A stretch of DNA of 64,000 nucleotides from Prorocentrum cordatum (Eukaryota; Sar; Dinophyceae; Prorocentrales; Prorocentraceae): positions 571,393-635,392 of the forward strand of contig CAUYUJ010018727.1 of assembly GCA_963575745.1 (NCBI GenBank), in the 5' to 3' direction. Below, in pieces: positions 8,936 to 18,424 of this stretch. Under the pieces are notes generated by a model. That model was not told where the DNA came from, ran no database searches, and saw nothing but the letters and a program-made list of their open reading frames with translations. A program made the position numbers and the translations under genes. How positions within the stretch are numbered: position 1 is the first letter of the stretch; each line of letters starts with the position of its first letter.

Positions 8936-9727
8936 ATGTGGAGGCAGGAGTCGACCGAGAAGACAGAGCCCACGATCAGCGAGCCCGAGGCAATGAGGAA
9001 GCTGGTTCGACACGTCAGCCCGGGGTCCACCATTGCCAGCGAGGGCGACCGCTCCTTGTCGCCTGCCGCAAGCCCCACCAGGGGGGTGCCGAGCTCCGCC
9101 GTGCTGGGCGACGACCGCTCCTGCGGCGGCTACTACCGGTCTGGAGGCGCTCGCGCTCCGCGCGCGAAGCCCAGCCTGGCCGTGCTGGGCGACGACCGCT
9201 CCTGCGGCGGCCACTACCGCTTCGGCGGGGTGCGCGCGCTGGCCGCCGCGGAGGCCCCAGCCCCGCCGCCGGCGCCCGTGCCCGGGGGCCTGCCCAGCTC
9301 GGCCGTGCTGGGCGACGACGCCAGCTGCGGCGGCTACTACCGGTCCGGCGGCCGCCGCGCGCCGGCCCCCGCGGCGCCTGCGGCCACGCCGCCGGCGCCC
9401 GTGCCCGGGGGCGTGCCCCACGCGGCCGTGCTGGGCGGCGACCGCTCCTGCGGCGGCTACTACCGCTCCGGTGGCCCCCGCGCGCCGGCCGCCGCGAAGC
9501 CCGCGGCCACGCCACCGGAGCCGATGCCCGCGGGAGTGCCCAGCTCGGCCGTGGTGGGCGACGACACCAGCTGCGGCGGCTACTACCGCTCCAGTGTCAT
9601 TCGCCCAACGGAGGGAGCCGCCGCATGGCCGCGCGCCGCCGCGGTGCCCGTGATCGACAGCGACGGGGGCATCCGCTCTGCGGCGGCGACGGGCCCCGAC
9701 TTTCGAGGCGCGTGGCAGTGGTTGTAG
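8936..9727 (+). CDS. Five-repeat SCGGYYRSGG protein, probable retrogene
   Basis: The ATG at 8936 opens 263 codons ending in TAG. After a charged N-terminus (MWRQESTEKTEP) come five copies of a motif AVLGDDRSCGGYYRSGG, the last as AVVGDDTSCGGYYRSS. Ala/Pro-rich linkers separate them. Third positions in the motif are almost all G or C, and the Cys, Gly-Gly and Tyr are constant, which favours this frame over the open minus frame (8852-9877). There is no signal peptide or membrane segment, and I recognise no family. An in-frame extension upstream to 8831 has no ATG. The leader relict upstream and lack of introns suggest a reverse-transcribed mRNA. Whether it is expressed is unknown. Confidence 0.6.
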   Translation: MWRQESTEKTEPTISEPEAMRKLVRHVSPGSTIASEGDRSLSPAASPTRGVPSSAVLGDDRSCGGYYRSGGARAPRAKPSLAVLGDDRSCGGHYRFGGVRALAAAEAPAPPPAPVPGGLPSSAVLGDDASCGGYYRSGGRRAPAPAAPAATPPAPVPGGVPHAAVLGGDRSCGGYYRSGGPRAPAAAKPAATPPEPMPAGVPSSAVVGDDTSCGGYYRSSVIRPTEGAAAWPRAAAVPVIDSDGGIRSAAATGPDFRGAWQWL

Positions 9728-10094
9728 GCAGAATTGTGGAGCGGGGACCGCGGTGGCGCAGCGTTTGAAGACTGTTCGTGCCCGCTTCTCGCAGAGTAGG
9801 TCTTCCGTCTTTTTTACCGCGGAGCGGCATCGATGTGGTGTTTCCGGTGGGGAGGTGCCGTGCTGGCAACGTCTCAAGCAACGTGCTTGGATTCATGTTG
9901 TACAGTTTACGCAATGCCAGTGCAGCACTTGTGCACCTGAACGTCTTTGTCGCAATTTCTAGGTTCGCCAGGAGCGTTTACTGCGAAGGCCTTCTGGCCG
10001 GCACCGCTGCCCCCCGGGCGGGCACGACGAGGACGGCGAGGGCGAGGACGAGGAGGGTGGGGCTTACGCTCCAGGTGCGTGCTTCGCAGCTTGC
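9728..10094. other. 3' flank of the repeat-protein gene, no gene seen
   Basis: Mixed-composition DNA with no repeat family or coherent frame. It may contain 3' UTR. No polyadenine tract was found. Confidence 0.35.
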
Positions 10095-10433
10095 CTAAGA
10101 AAAGCTCCTCGACCGAGGGCCCGTTGGAAAATGATACGAGGAATTGGGGTATTCCCGTTGGTCCAGCGTGGCGACCACGTGGAACCGCTGGACGTCCTGC
10201 AGAATCACGGGCGCGTGATTCACGAGCCGCTCCTTGGTATTGAGGTCTCGCATGAGCTCGTAAAGGCCCCCGCGGACCAGCCGCAGACGGTGCGGAGGGA
10301 CTCCCAAATAAGGATGGTCGGGGATGAACAGCGGGGAGGTCGCTGCTTCATGGTTTTTTCTTGGGGCCAGAACCGCCAGGGGGGCGACATTCTGACTGGG
10401 GAGTTGCCTTGGGCCCCCCCTTGGACTCCCCAC
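10095..10433 (-). pseudogene. Fragment resembling the C-terminal part of a PIF1/Helitron-type helicase
   Basis: The minus frame (112 codons) contains DHPYLGVPPHRLRLVRGGLY, ELMRDLNTKERLVNHAPVIL and, later, RFHVVATLDQREYP. From memory of the family, PIF1-like helicases carry PPHxLxLxxGxxxxLMRNLxxxxGLVxNxxVxV in the region after the Walker motifs. Here N-to-D and G-to-R changes suggest decay. No Walker A or B is present, and flanking residues look non-coding. Probably a remnant of a Helitron or of a duplicated host helicase. Confidence 0.4.
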
Positions 10434-10619
10434 CAGCCTGGGGAGGGATCAAAGGGAAGGGTTTTTTCTTCGATTCAAAAAGGATGTTGCTGTTTCATTT
10501 CGCTTTGGCAGGGGCGCTTGAGGAGGCCCAGGGGAACGGCGACGGCTACGACGAGCGGAAAAGCGTCTTTCACACGCCGACCACCCGCCGACAGGGTCGG
10601 CGGACTTGCCGTGCAGCGG

Positions 10620-10880
10620 CGTGAGTCATTTTTGTTCGCAGGTTGTCCTTCGTGCTGGCCATTTCTCACGGCTTCAGTCAATGTCGTTTGGGGATTTGGC
10701 CGTCACGCTGGCTTTGGCCCATCGCCGTGGAGCAGACCAGCTGTTTAAAGTTGCCAAACAATGCGGGCGGAGATGCCGCGGATCGGATATGCCGCGGATA
10801 AGTTTGGGGGCCGACGGCAAGCATTTTGCACAGGACTCGGTGCGTCGAGACGCCTCTTTGGACCCGCGCTTGGCTACAGG
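10620..10880. repeat. Direct segmental duplication, left copy
   Basis: Shares with 11198-11505 the order TTTTGTTCG-AGGTTG, CTCGTG-like TGG, GTCAAT-TCGTT, ATCGCCGTGGAGCAGACCA and a 70-bp block (GACGGCAAGCATTTTGCACA) with only one or two differences. Confidence 0.7.
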
Positions 10881-11028
10881 CTACAGGCCGGCGCCGCGGT
10901 AGCGCTTCGCCAGCACCGCTTGCCCGCCACAGAAGTTGGTCATTCCCAAAGTAAGCCCCATGCTTGAATTACCCGTCTGCCCGATTCGACACGCATGCCT
11001 ACTCGATCGATATTGTTCCTTTACAGTT

Positions 11029-11060
11029 TGTGTGTGTGTGTGTCTGCGTGTGTGTGTGTG
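11029..11060. repeat. (GT)n microsatellite
   Basis: TTGTGTGTGTGTGTC then TGCGTGTGTGTGTGTGTT. Confidence 0.9.
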
Positions 11061-11197
11061 TTGCCCCATTCAGCTCCGTTGATAGATCCTTACATCCTGC
11101 GACGTATCAAAGAGCTGCGATGACAAGCGCACGTTTGCGCTGACACGTTCTGAGGATGATCGGGAAACAGCGTGATTTTTGTTCCATGAAGCCGCGT

Positions 11198-11505
11198 GAA
11201 TTAGTTTTGTTCGAAGGTTGGCCCTCGTGTTGGCTCTTCTTCTGTTTGCCGTGGGTGGATGTCAGTCAATTTCGTTCCATGGTTTGGCCTTTGTGCTGGC
11301 TCTGCTCATCGCCGTGGAGCAGACCAACTGTTCAAACGTATGAACGAATGAATGACTTCAGGAGGTGTTGCTCTCGCGCTGGGCCCTCGTCAATATCGCG
11401 GAGCGGCTTCAGCCGGAATTCAGCTTGGTGGCCGACGGCAAGCATTTTGCACAGGACTCGGTGCGTCGAGACGCCTCTTTGGACCCACGCTTGGCTACAG
11501 AAGGG
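11198..11505. repeat. Direct segmental duplication, right copy
   Basis: Matches 10620-10880. The terminal 70 bp around CAGGACTCGGTGCGTCGAGA are almost identical, while the middle is diverged. No coding role was recognised. Confidence 0.7.
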
Positions 11506-11950
11506 GCCCTCAAAACGTTCCACGAGGCCTCCAAAAGGACGCCCAAGAAGCAAACATCGTCCCACTCCCTCGGGGGAACTCAAAATGTTCTAGCATCTCT
11601 GTTTCGTTGCTCACAGCGTCCACGACGGCCTAAGATAAGAGGCCCTCAGGACCCCCCCGAGACGGCACAAGAGGCTCCGAGGACGGCCACAAGACGGCCC
11701 AAGACGGCTCCAAGACGGCCCCAGAGGGCCCCACGACGGCCCAAGAGAGGCCCTCGAGGGCCTCAAGAGATCCCCCAGAGAGCCGCAAAGGGGCCACAGG
11801 AAGTCCCCAAGACGTTCCAAGAGGGCCCCGAGCGGGCTCCAAGACGTCTCAACCCCCCCAAGACGGCCCAAGAGGACCCCAGGCCGACCCACGAGGTCCT
11901 CCAGACGGCCCAAAGGATTCCCGAAAGGACCCCTCCGAAAGCTTGGAGAG
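11506..11950. repeat. Family O array, GGCCCCAAGA orientation
   Basis: C-rich 12-bp units such as ACGGCCCAAGA and GGCCCCACGA. It faces the G-rich array at 12318-12850. Confidence 0.7.
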
Positions 11951-12196
11951 ACCATCTTCTCGGATGTTCGTCCGGTTGTGTGTTAGTTGCCTGCATGACG
12001 CGACTAAGTCTCAACACCAAGAGGGCTCTCAGACACCGAGTAAGCAACATCGCGCCCTCGCAAAGTACGAGCGCTTCCCGTCTCCGTACCAAGCGGGTCG
12101 AATTGCCTTCGGCCCATCCGGCCACCGTGCCTGGGTTGTGAGCATGAAGCCTGTTGGATGTTCGTCGGCATCTCGCGCGAGGCTTCTCGGGGCCTG
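11951..12196. other. Spacer between opposed family O arrays, no gene seen
   Basis: Mixed-composition spacer with no coherent frame. Confidence 0.35.
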
Positions 12197-12317
12197 GCAT
12201 CGCTCGGACGTGTGCATTTTTCCTTCGGCGAAGACCATCGAGGAGCATCCTTGATCATTTGGCGAAAAAACCACGCACGAAACCGAAAAAAGCACAGGGG
12301 ATGGACGTTCGAGCGAG
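12197..12317. repeat. Family F miniature element, copy 1
   Basis: GCATCGCTCGGACGTGTGCA at the left faces GGACGTTCGAGCG at the right. Between them lie GAGGAGCATCCTTGATCATT and CCACGCACGAAACCG. Five copies of ~122-130 bp occur here. Confidence 0.75.
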
Positions 12318-12850
12318 GCCAGGGGGGGCTCTTGGAGGCAGTTCGGATGGCTCTTGGGGGCCGTTTTTGGGGGCCTCTTTTGGGCCCCCTGGTGGGCTCT
12401 GTAGACCTCTTGGGGGCCCCTTGGAGCCCCTTGGGGGCCCTTTGGGGCGGAAGGCTCAGATTTTCGGTGCGTGCTCCTTCTCTTGGAGCCCTCTTTAGGC
12501 CGTCTTGAGTGCCTCTTGGCCCGTCTTACGGCGCTCTTGCGCCGTCTTGGGGCCCTCTTGGAGGCCTCTTGGACCGTCTTGGGGTGCTCTTGGCGGCGCC
12601 TTGGGCCGTCTTGTAGCGTCGGAAACCAGACAAGGCGAGAACGCCACAACCTAGTGAAAATCAATAATTTGTGCATCTTGGGATCCTCGTGGGAGGTCTC
12701 TTGGAGTGTCTTCAGGGCCTCTCGGGCTATCTTGAGACCATCTTGGGCAATTTGAAGCGATCTTTCGGCGACTCGGGGCCCTCTTGGGCCGTCTTGGACC
12801 TCGTGGCCTGTCTTGGGGGCCCCCTTGGGCCCGAAGCGGTCACGCGACGA
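12318..12850. repeat. Family O array, CTTGGGGCC orientation
   Basis: G-rich 12-bp units. Near 12620-12675 an AT-richer core AGTGAAAATCAATAATTTGTG matches that of the 4.1 kb array (AGAAAATCAATGATTTGTG). Confidence 0.7.
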
Positions 12851-12983
12851 GATGCGGGTGAGCCCAGGAGCGCACGCGGGAAGCTCTTCAGGGGCACGCT
12901 GGGAGCCCCGGGAGAGTCTTGAGTGTGGGGTCCGGGTCCTGGAACGCCTCCTCAGGAGTGAGGGTTGAGGCTCAGAGGCTTGG

Positions 12984-13103
12984 CCTGTTCTCCACCACCA
13001 CGACCACCACCATAGGTCGGAGGGGGAAGGAGGAGGAGGACGAGGAGGAGGACTCCCTCCCCCTCCAACTTATGGTGGTGGTGGTGGAAAATAGGCCCAC
13101 CAT
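12984..13103. repeat. Inverted-repeat element with (CCA)n arms
   Basis: GGCCTGTTCTCCACCACCAC and CACCACCATAGGTCGGAGGGGGA are the inverse of TCCCCCTCC-AACTTATGGTGG and GGTGGTGGAAAATAGGCC. The loop is (GGA)n. The whole can fold into one hairpin. Confidence 0.7.
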
Positions 13104-13465
13104 TAGAGGATTGGGCACAGGACCTGGGGAGCACGCCCACTCCGTGCCCAGCGGCACCGTGGCGGATTTTTTGAGGGCTGGACTCAGGCAAGCTGCGTGT
13201 AGACCAGTATTCGGTGTGGACACATGGATTGTATGTGCGAATAAACTGGCTCGCTCGCGGTAGTCAATTTTGGAACTTCTTGAGGGTATTATGCCTACGA
13301 TGTTCCGGCCGTAGAGTGTTGAAGGGGTGAGGCAGACAAGTGCGGTCGAAGGGTTATCGTTGTCGGAGGCGTCGGAGTCGGAGTCGTCGTCGGCGTCGGA
13401 ATCGTCGGAGTTGGAGATTGGTCGCACTCGCAGTCGTCGCAGTCCTCGTCGTCGTCATGCTGTGG
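13104..13465. other. No gene seen; degenerate TCGGAG repeats
   Basis: 13358-13460 is a run of GTCGGA/GTCGTC hexamers. The rest is unassigned. Confidence 0.4.
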
Positions 13466-13885
13466 CGTGCTGTCTGGGTGTGTCTGGCGTGTGTCTAGCG
13501 TCTCGCGTGTGTTTGACGTGTGTTCGGCGTGTGTCTGGCGTGTGTCTGGCGTGTGTCTGGCGCGTGTCTGGCGTGTGTCTGGCGCGTGTCTGGCGCGTGT
13601 TCGTCGTGTGTCTGGCAAGTGTGTGGCGTGTGTGTGTGTGTGTGGCATGTGTCTGGCGTGTTCATGGCGTGTGTCTGGCGGGTGCCTGTGTTTGTCTGGC
13701 GTGTGTCTGGCGTGTGTCTGGCGTGTGTCTGGCGTGTGTCTGGCGTGTGTCTGGGCGTGTGTCTGGGTGTGTCTGGGGTGTGCCCAGAATGTGCCCAGAA
13801 TGTGCCCAATGTGTTTCCAGGATGTGTCCAGGGTGTGTATGTGTGTGTTTGTGTGTTTGTGTGTGTGTTTGTGTGTGTGTGTGTG
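13466..13885. repeat. 11-bp minisatellite GTGTGTCTGGC, then TG-rich tail
   Basis: About 25 units of GTGTGTCTGGC with GCGTGTCTGGC variants to ~13770. CCAGAATGTGC repeats and a (GTTTGTGT)n tail to 13885 follow. Cys/Val/Trp-rich open frames are artefacts. Confidence 0.9.
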
Positions 13886-14291
13886 GAGTATGTCTGGCTC
13901 CAGGGCCCCTGGCATCACGGCCCCTGCTTTCGGAACGGCTTCCTTCGCCAGCAGCGCGTCTTGGACTGCTCCTTGGCGCGCGGGGTCTGCGCAGGTGTTC
14001 GGCGCTCGTGCCTGCCTCTTCCCATCCGGCGCTGGCACACCAAAGACTCCTCGCTCGGGGCCCCTTTTTCGGGGCTGGGCAGAACCCCCAACAGTGACAC
14101 GTCGATTAGTGAATTGTCCGTTTTCGGTTCTCGAGAGGGCGCCGTGGCCGTTATTTTCCAGGCTTGCGCCCGCCAGGTTTGGGCCTCAGGTCGTTTTCGC
14201 TAAACCACGTTTTGCGAAAGGGGGGTCTGTCCATCCCCGAAAGACTCCTCGCTCGGGGCCCCTCTTCCCGCCGCGGCGGGCGGGCAGGCAG
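13886..14291. other. No gene seen; duplicated 23-mer
   Basis: AAAGACTCCTCGCTCGGGGC plus CCC occurs at 14042 and again at 14239. No coherent frame. Confidence 0.4.
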
Positions 14292-14396
14292 CGGAACCTG
14301 CACAACCTGAAGCGCGACCCGCGCATCTACCTCATGTGCGACGTGAGCAGCTGCGCCTGGCTGCTGCGGCAGCTGAACCCGCAGCGCACCATCCTG
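14292..14396 (+). CDS. Candidate internal exon (RNLHNLKRDPRIYLMCDVSS)
   Basis: After GGCAG the frame reads RNLHNLKRDPRIYLMCDVSS CAWLLRQLNPQRTIL, 35 codons with G or C at essentially every third position. The GTCGGC that follows could serve as donor. Amino-acid diversity (W, C, Y, M, H) is unlike the surrounding repeat-derived frames. It is part of a gene whose other exons I cannot place, with family unknown. Confidence 0.4.
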
Positions 14397-14974
14397 GTCG
14401 GCCCGCGCCCGGGCGGCCCGCGCCCAGCCGCCGGGCACAGGGGCCACCTTTGCCCCCGTGCACGTTCTCTCGCCCTCCGCCCAGCCCTCTCTCGGCGGCG
14501 AGCGAGGGGGGAGAGCGAGAAGGGGCGGGGCCTCGCAGGAGGCTCGGAGGTCCCCCGGCCTTCGGAGGCGTTGCCCATGCCATTCCTCCCAGAGACAGAA
14601 CGGGGCTGCGCCTCCAGCGCCGCCCTCGGGAGTCCATCGCTGATCCAAGAAATCCGTGCGGACCTCCGAGAGTTGATTGCTGTGTCGTGTTTTGTGGCTC
14701 CAAGTCCCTCCGCCCTCTCCACCCTCCTGCTCCCTGTCCTCCCTCTCCCTTCCTTTCGTCAGTCTGTTCACCCATGGGCTTCTACAACGGCTGGTGCAAC
14801 ACATATATCAATAGCGTGGCCGAGCTCTGGCTCAGCGTTTGGTCACGTCGGCATTCCCAGGAGGGCAGGGGGCTACGTCAAGCTATTGGACTCTGTGTTG
14901 CCCCAGCCGTTGCAGAAACCAACGGGGGGAGTATACTTGGGAAAGAAGTGGGAGGAGACGGAGCGGGAGAAGAC
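14397..14974. other. No clear gene; family K fragment at 14618-14672
   Basis: CCAAGAAATCCGTGCGGACC then TCCGAGAGTTGATTG matches family K right ends. The rest is GC-rich with open frames in all phases and no coherent protein. Confidence 0.4.
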
Positions 14975-15310
14975 GGAGGAAGAGGATGTCTCTTGGGGGC
15001 ATCTGAGGTGCCTCTTGGGGGCCTCCTGGGACCTCGCTGGGGCTTATCGGGGGCTTCTGAGGGGCCTCTAGGGGGATGCCTTCAGAGGCTGGCGTTTGGG
15101 GCCTCTGGGCCGTCTTGGTCCCTCCTTCGGCGCTTTACGGCCGTCTTGGAGGCTTGTGGGGCCGTTTGGGGGCACTTTGGGGACCTCTTCGAAGTTCTTT
15201 TGAAGCCATCCATTTTGGTGGCACGAGGGGCAATCTTGTCCGTGTTAGATGCTAGTTTGGTTGCCTTGGAGGCCTCGTTGGCGCCATCTTGGGCGGCCAG
15301 CCGGATCGTC
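14975..15310. repeat. Family O array, CTTGGGGCC orientation
   Basis: More degenerate G-rich 12-bp units (CTCTTGGGGGCATCTGAGG...) fading out by 15310. Confidence 0.6.
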
Positions 15311-15426
15311 CGAGACACCATTAGGAGTTTTCTGTTGGCTCAAATGGTCAAACCTCGGTACGCCAACATCCCCGGTTGCAAGCAGCAGGGGGGCGGATCG
15401 ACGACGCCGACGGCCAACTATCGCCA

Positions 15427-15565
15427 CGGGGATGTGTCAATAACCGCCGCCTGGGGAGTCAATCTTCGGGGGCCACGGCAGGAGGTGGATATAGACATAT
15501 GGATATATGATTGATGTATCGGTGTACGTGTATGTATGTATATATATATATATATATATATATGC
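15427..15565. repeat. Family M copy followed by (TA)n
   Basis: CCGCCGCCTGGGGAGTCAAT and CCACGGCAGGAGGTGGATAT, then ATGTATGTATATATATATAT. Same neighbourhood as 3456-3573. Confidence 0.6.
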
Positions 15566-16145
15566 ACGTATACATCGTAATTGGTGTATGTGTATATTTG
15601 CCCATATGACTATTCCTTCTATTGTTCATATTCTCACCTCCATTTCCCGGAACCCTCCGCCAGATCCCCCTGAACTAGACAATCCCGGATCTTTGGCCCC
15701 AGGGGCGCCCTGAACGCCCTTTCGTAATGTCACGGGGGCCTTCTGGGTAGTGGGACGCCTTTGCCGAGCTTTGCCAGCGTGCTCGAAACGGTGCTACAGG
15801 CTGCCAAACAGCGCCACGAAGGCTCCAGGCGGCCCCAGACGCCCTGCTTCTTCTACGCCCGGCGACGACCCTGCAGAAGGCCCTCAGATCTCAGGGCCTT
15901 ATTTACGCAACGTGTAAAACATGATAGATTCTCACGAGGAAAACATCGTCCCACTCCGTGAAGACAACGTGCATTTTCATCATGTTCGCTTTCGCGAACA
16001 GATCGCCGTCGTGAACCGCCTGAGAGGCCCCCAAGGTAGCCCCACGCCGACCAAAGGCAGCTCCAAGACAGACCAGGAATGCCCCAAGACAGCCCCACAG
16101 GCAGCCAAAACCGACAAAAAGGCCTCCAGAGGGTCCAGAAGCCTG
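15566..16145. other. No assured gene
   Basis: Contains a short open frame at 15761-15961 (FASVLETVLQAAKQRHEGSR) that could be an exon, but splice flanks are weak. 16020-16140 is a short, degenerate C-rich stretch resembling family O. Confidence 0.3.
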
Positions 16146-16269
16146 GCATCGCTCGGGCGTATGTATTTTTTTCTCGGCGAGGACCCTTGAGGAACATCCT
16201 GGATCATCGAGCGAAAAAAACACACGCACGAAACCGACAAACGCACGGGAAATGGACGTCCGAGCGACG
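16146..16269. repeat. Family F miniature element, copy 2
   Basis: GCATCGCTCGGGCGTATGTA to GGACGTCCGAGCGACGG, with GAGGAACATCCTGGATCATC inside. Confidence 0.75.
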
Positions 16270-16816
16270 GCAAGGAAGAGGTTGCGAGACAGAACACTGG
16301 AGCTCACGCTGCGAGGCCTCCGCCCCGGGGCTCACCCCAAGACAAGGGCTCCCTCGAGGGCGCGAAGTTATTCGCGCTTCGCGCTTCGCGGTCCTCGTTC
16401 CTTCTCCCCCTCCTCCTCGTCCTCCTATTCTCCCTTTGGGAGGGCGGCGCGAGAGCGCGAAGCCATTCGCGCTTCGCGCAGCGCGCGCAGCGCGAGAGCG
16501 CGAAGTCGGGAGCCCTCGCAAGACGCTCCACGGGGCTCCCCGGGGAGGCCACGGCGGGCCCCCCCCCCGGCGTGCCCCCCGGGGAAGCACCCCGGCGTGC
16601 TCTTCGGCGGCGCGTCCCCGGGGGGCCCAGGGCCCGCTTCTCCGAGAGGCCTCCCGCGAGGCGCCCCGCTTTTGCGGGCGCGCCCGTGAGCCTCGCGGGG
16701 AGGCCTCGCGATCGGGATCGCTCCCCTCCCCCCCGCCTGAGGTCGTGGCCCTGTGGGCGTGGCGTGGCAGAGGGTGCCGGGGCAGCCCCCTGCCTCCCCC
16801 TGTGGGTGTGGGGTGG

Positions 16817-16858
<42 letters not shown>

Positions 16859-16980
16859 CAGACGACTCGAAGATGGCCTGAGGAGAGCCCCGGAGCGCCC
16901 CAAGGCAGTTCCGTGGTCGGCAGGCCCGTGCAGGCCCCCTCCCGAAGGCTGCTGTAGAGGCCTCCAGAGGCTCCAGGATT
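16270..16980. other. Extremely GC-rich DNA with TTCGCGC palindromes and (CGT)n
   Basis: Repeated GCGCGAAGCCATTCGCGCTT blocks at 16350-16510, a (TCG)13 run at 16818-16859, and open frames on all phases from lack of AT. No domain or coherent protein. Confidence 0.5.
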
Positions 16981-17131
16981 ATGTCGGGCCTGGGGGATGT
17001 CGACGAACAATAAACAATACCCCCAAAATAATCAAACAATAGTCCGAACATAGTCTGGGGACTATTTTGAATATTTGTTGGTCTTTTTGGTGTATTTTCG
17101 AAAATCCCCCTGCAGGGGGACACGCCCGACG
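16981..17131. repeat. Family E miniature element, copy 2
   Basis: ATGTCGGGCCTGGGGGATGT at the left and TGCAGGGGGACACGCCCGAC at the right. Interior ACTATTTTGAATATTTG. Confidence 0.7.
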
Positions 17132-17884
17132 GAACTCCAGGAGGCGCTCGCCCAGGAAGGGGCCCGCCGGTCGAGCCTGCTCGGCGCGTATGCGCCGACG
17201 TGTCAGGGGAGTGGCTCGGGTTGTCTGCGCGAGCGCGCTCGGACGTTGCCTATTTTTTTTGTCTGCTGAGCAAGGTGCATGGAGCGAAGCGCGAGTGCTT
17301 TCCTGTACGCGTATGCCAATCGGTTGCTAAGTTCGGGCCAGAGGGGTGTCAACTAAGTCCATCTGCACCGCTGATGTATAATTGCACAGATTCGGCCACA
17401 GGGGATCCAATAATCTAACAATATGTATGTACAGGTGTGTATATACACACACACCTCTAATGGGGTGGATATATATATAATATACACACACACACGCACA
17501 CATACATATCCACCGCCACGCAAAGCGTGGTCCCCGAAAACCGATCCCCGAGGTGGTGGTTCCATATTCATGCCCGGCTCGCACTGTCAGCCCCCGCCTC
17601 CATTCCTGCTCCTCCCCCCGCTGGGACCCAGAGGTCAGGCCCAGGAGGCGCCACCTCCTGAGCCTAGCTGCGAGGAGGAAGAGGATGCTGCTGCAGTTCC
17701 TCCTCAACTATAAACACGTTACGTTCTACCCCCTGGGGAAACAACAAATGCGTCCGCGTCATGCGGCGGCGCCTCTCCGAGTCTGGCTCCCGCCAGGCCA
17801 CCCCCCCCCTATGCCCAGCTCTCCGGCTCGCGCTCCGAGCTCTCCGGCTCCCGGGGCGTGAGCTTCGCTGCCGTCGCAGAGGCC
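17132..17884. other. No assured gene; CA/TA microsatellite and family M at 17420-17560
   Basis: TACACACACACACGCACACA and ATATATATAATATACACACA lie beside the inverted family M copy (CCACCGCCACGCAAAGCGTG ... GAGGTGGTGG). No coding frame was recognised. Confidence 0.5.
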
Positions 17885-18050
17885 AGTCTTACGCCGGGCC
17901 TGTCCCTCTGCAGGAGGAATATCCAGAAGTAGTCGAAAAATAGTCAGGGGGCAATTTTTGGAGTATTTTTTGAATATCTCTGGGGTATTTTTCGGACAAG
18001 TGCATTTTTCGTCCAAAATCCCCCTGTAGGAGGACATGCCCGACTTGAGC
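17885..18050. repeat. Family E miniature element, copy 3
   Basis: TACGCCGGGCCTGTCCCTCT to TGTAGGAGGACATGCCCGAC. The interior carries paired AAAATAGTC/GCAATTTTT blocks. Confidence 0.75.
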
Positions 18051-18210
18051 CCAGTCCGTCGGACCAGCTGTGGGCGCTTGCCGGCGCCAGCTCAGCAGCT
18101 CCCGCGATCGCCGTCCAGTGCGACTGCGACCTTCCTGAAGCGACACAGCGACGTTGAAGTCGGCTCGGGGTCTGAGGTGGCCCAGCACTGGTTCCAGCGA
18201 GCAGGAGGGG

Positions 18211-18424
18211 GGGGAAGAGAGGCAACGATAGGGGGGGATAGGCATAGGGGGGGATGCATCGACCCCAATCGCCCATTGATCGCCGATAGGGGTCTGATAG
18301 CCCAACCCCGCCCAGGAAGGTGCGGATTCGCTATCGGGGGGCTATCGCCGATCTATCGGCGATGTATCGCCGATTCCAGGTCGATGCATCCCCCCCTATG
18401 CCTATCCCCCCCTATCGTTGCCCC
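18211..18424. repeat. Family C miniature element with perfect 44-bp TIRs
   Basis: GGCAACGATAGGGGGGGATA GGCATAGGGGGGGATGCATC GACC at the left is repeated exactly in reverse complement at the right end, finishing TATCGTTGCC. The core has nested ATCGCCGATCTATCGGCGAT palindromes. Related copies lie at 33.8, 55.6, 22.6, 28.3, 37.5 and 2.7 kb. The identity of the ends suggests recent mobility. Confidence 0.9.

Noticed and set aside
8852-9877. 341-codon minus frame across the repeat-protein gene
   Set aside because: It is the antisense shadow. The plus frame has the ordered motif, GC third positions, an ATG and an upstream leader relict.
13466-13885. Cys/Val/Trp-rich coding frame (VCLACVWRVSG repeats)
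   Set aside because: It is explained by the 11-bp GTGTGTCTGGC minisatellite. All phases give similar repeats.
15205-15225. CCATTTTGG as a leader piece
   Set aside because: Match limited to nine bases inside a family O array, with neither leader end present.
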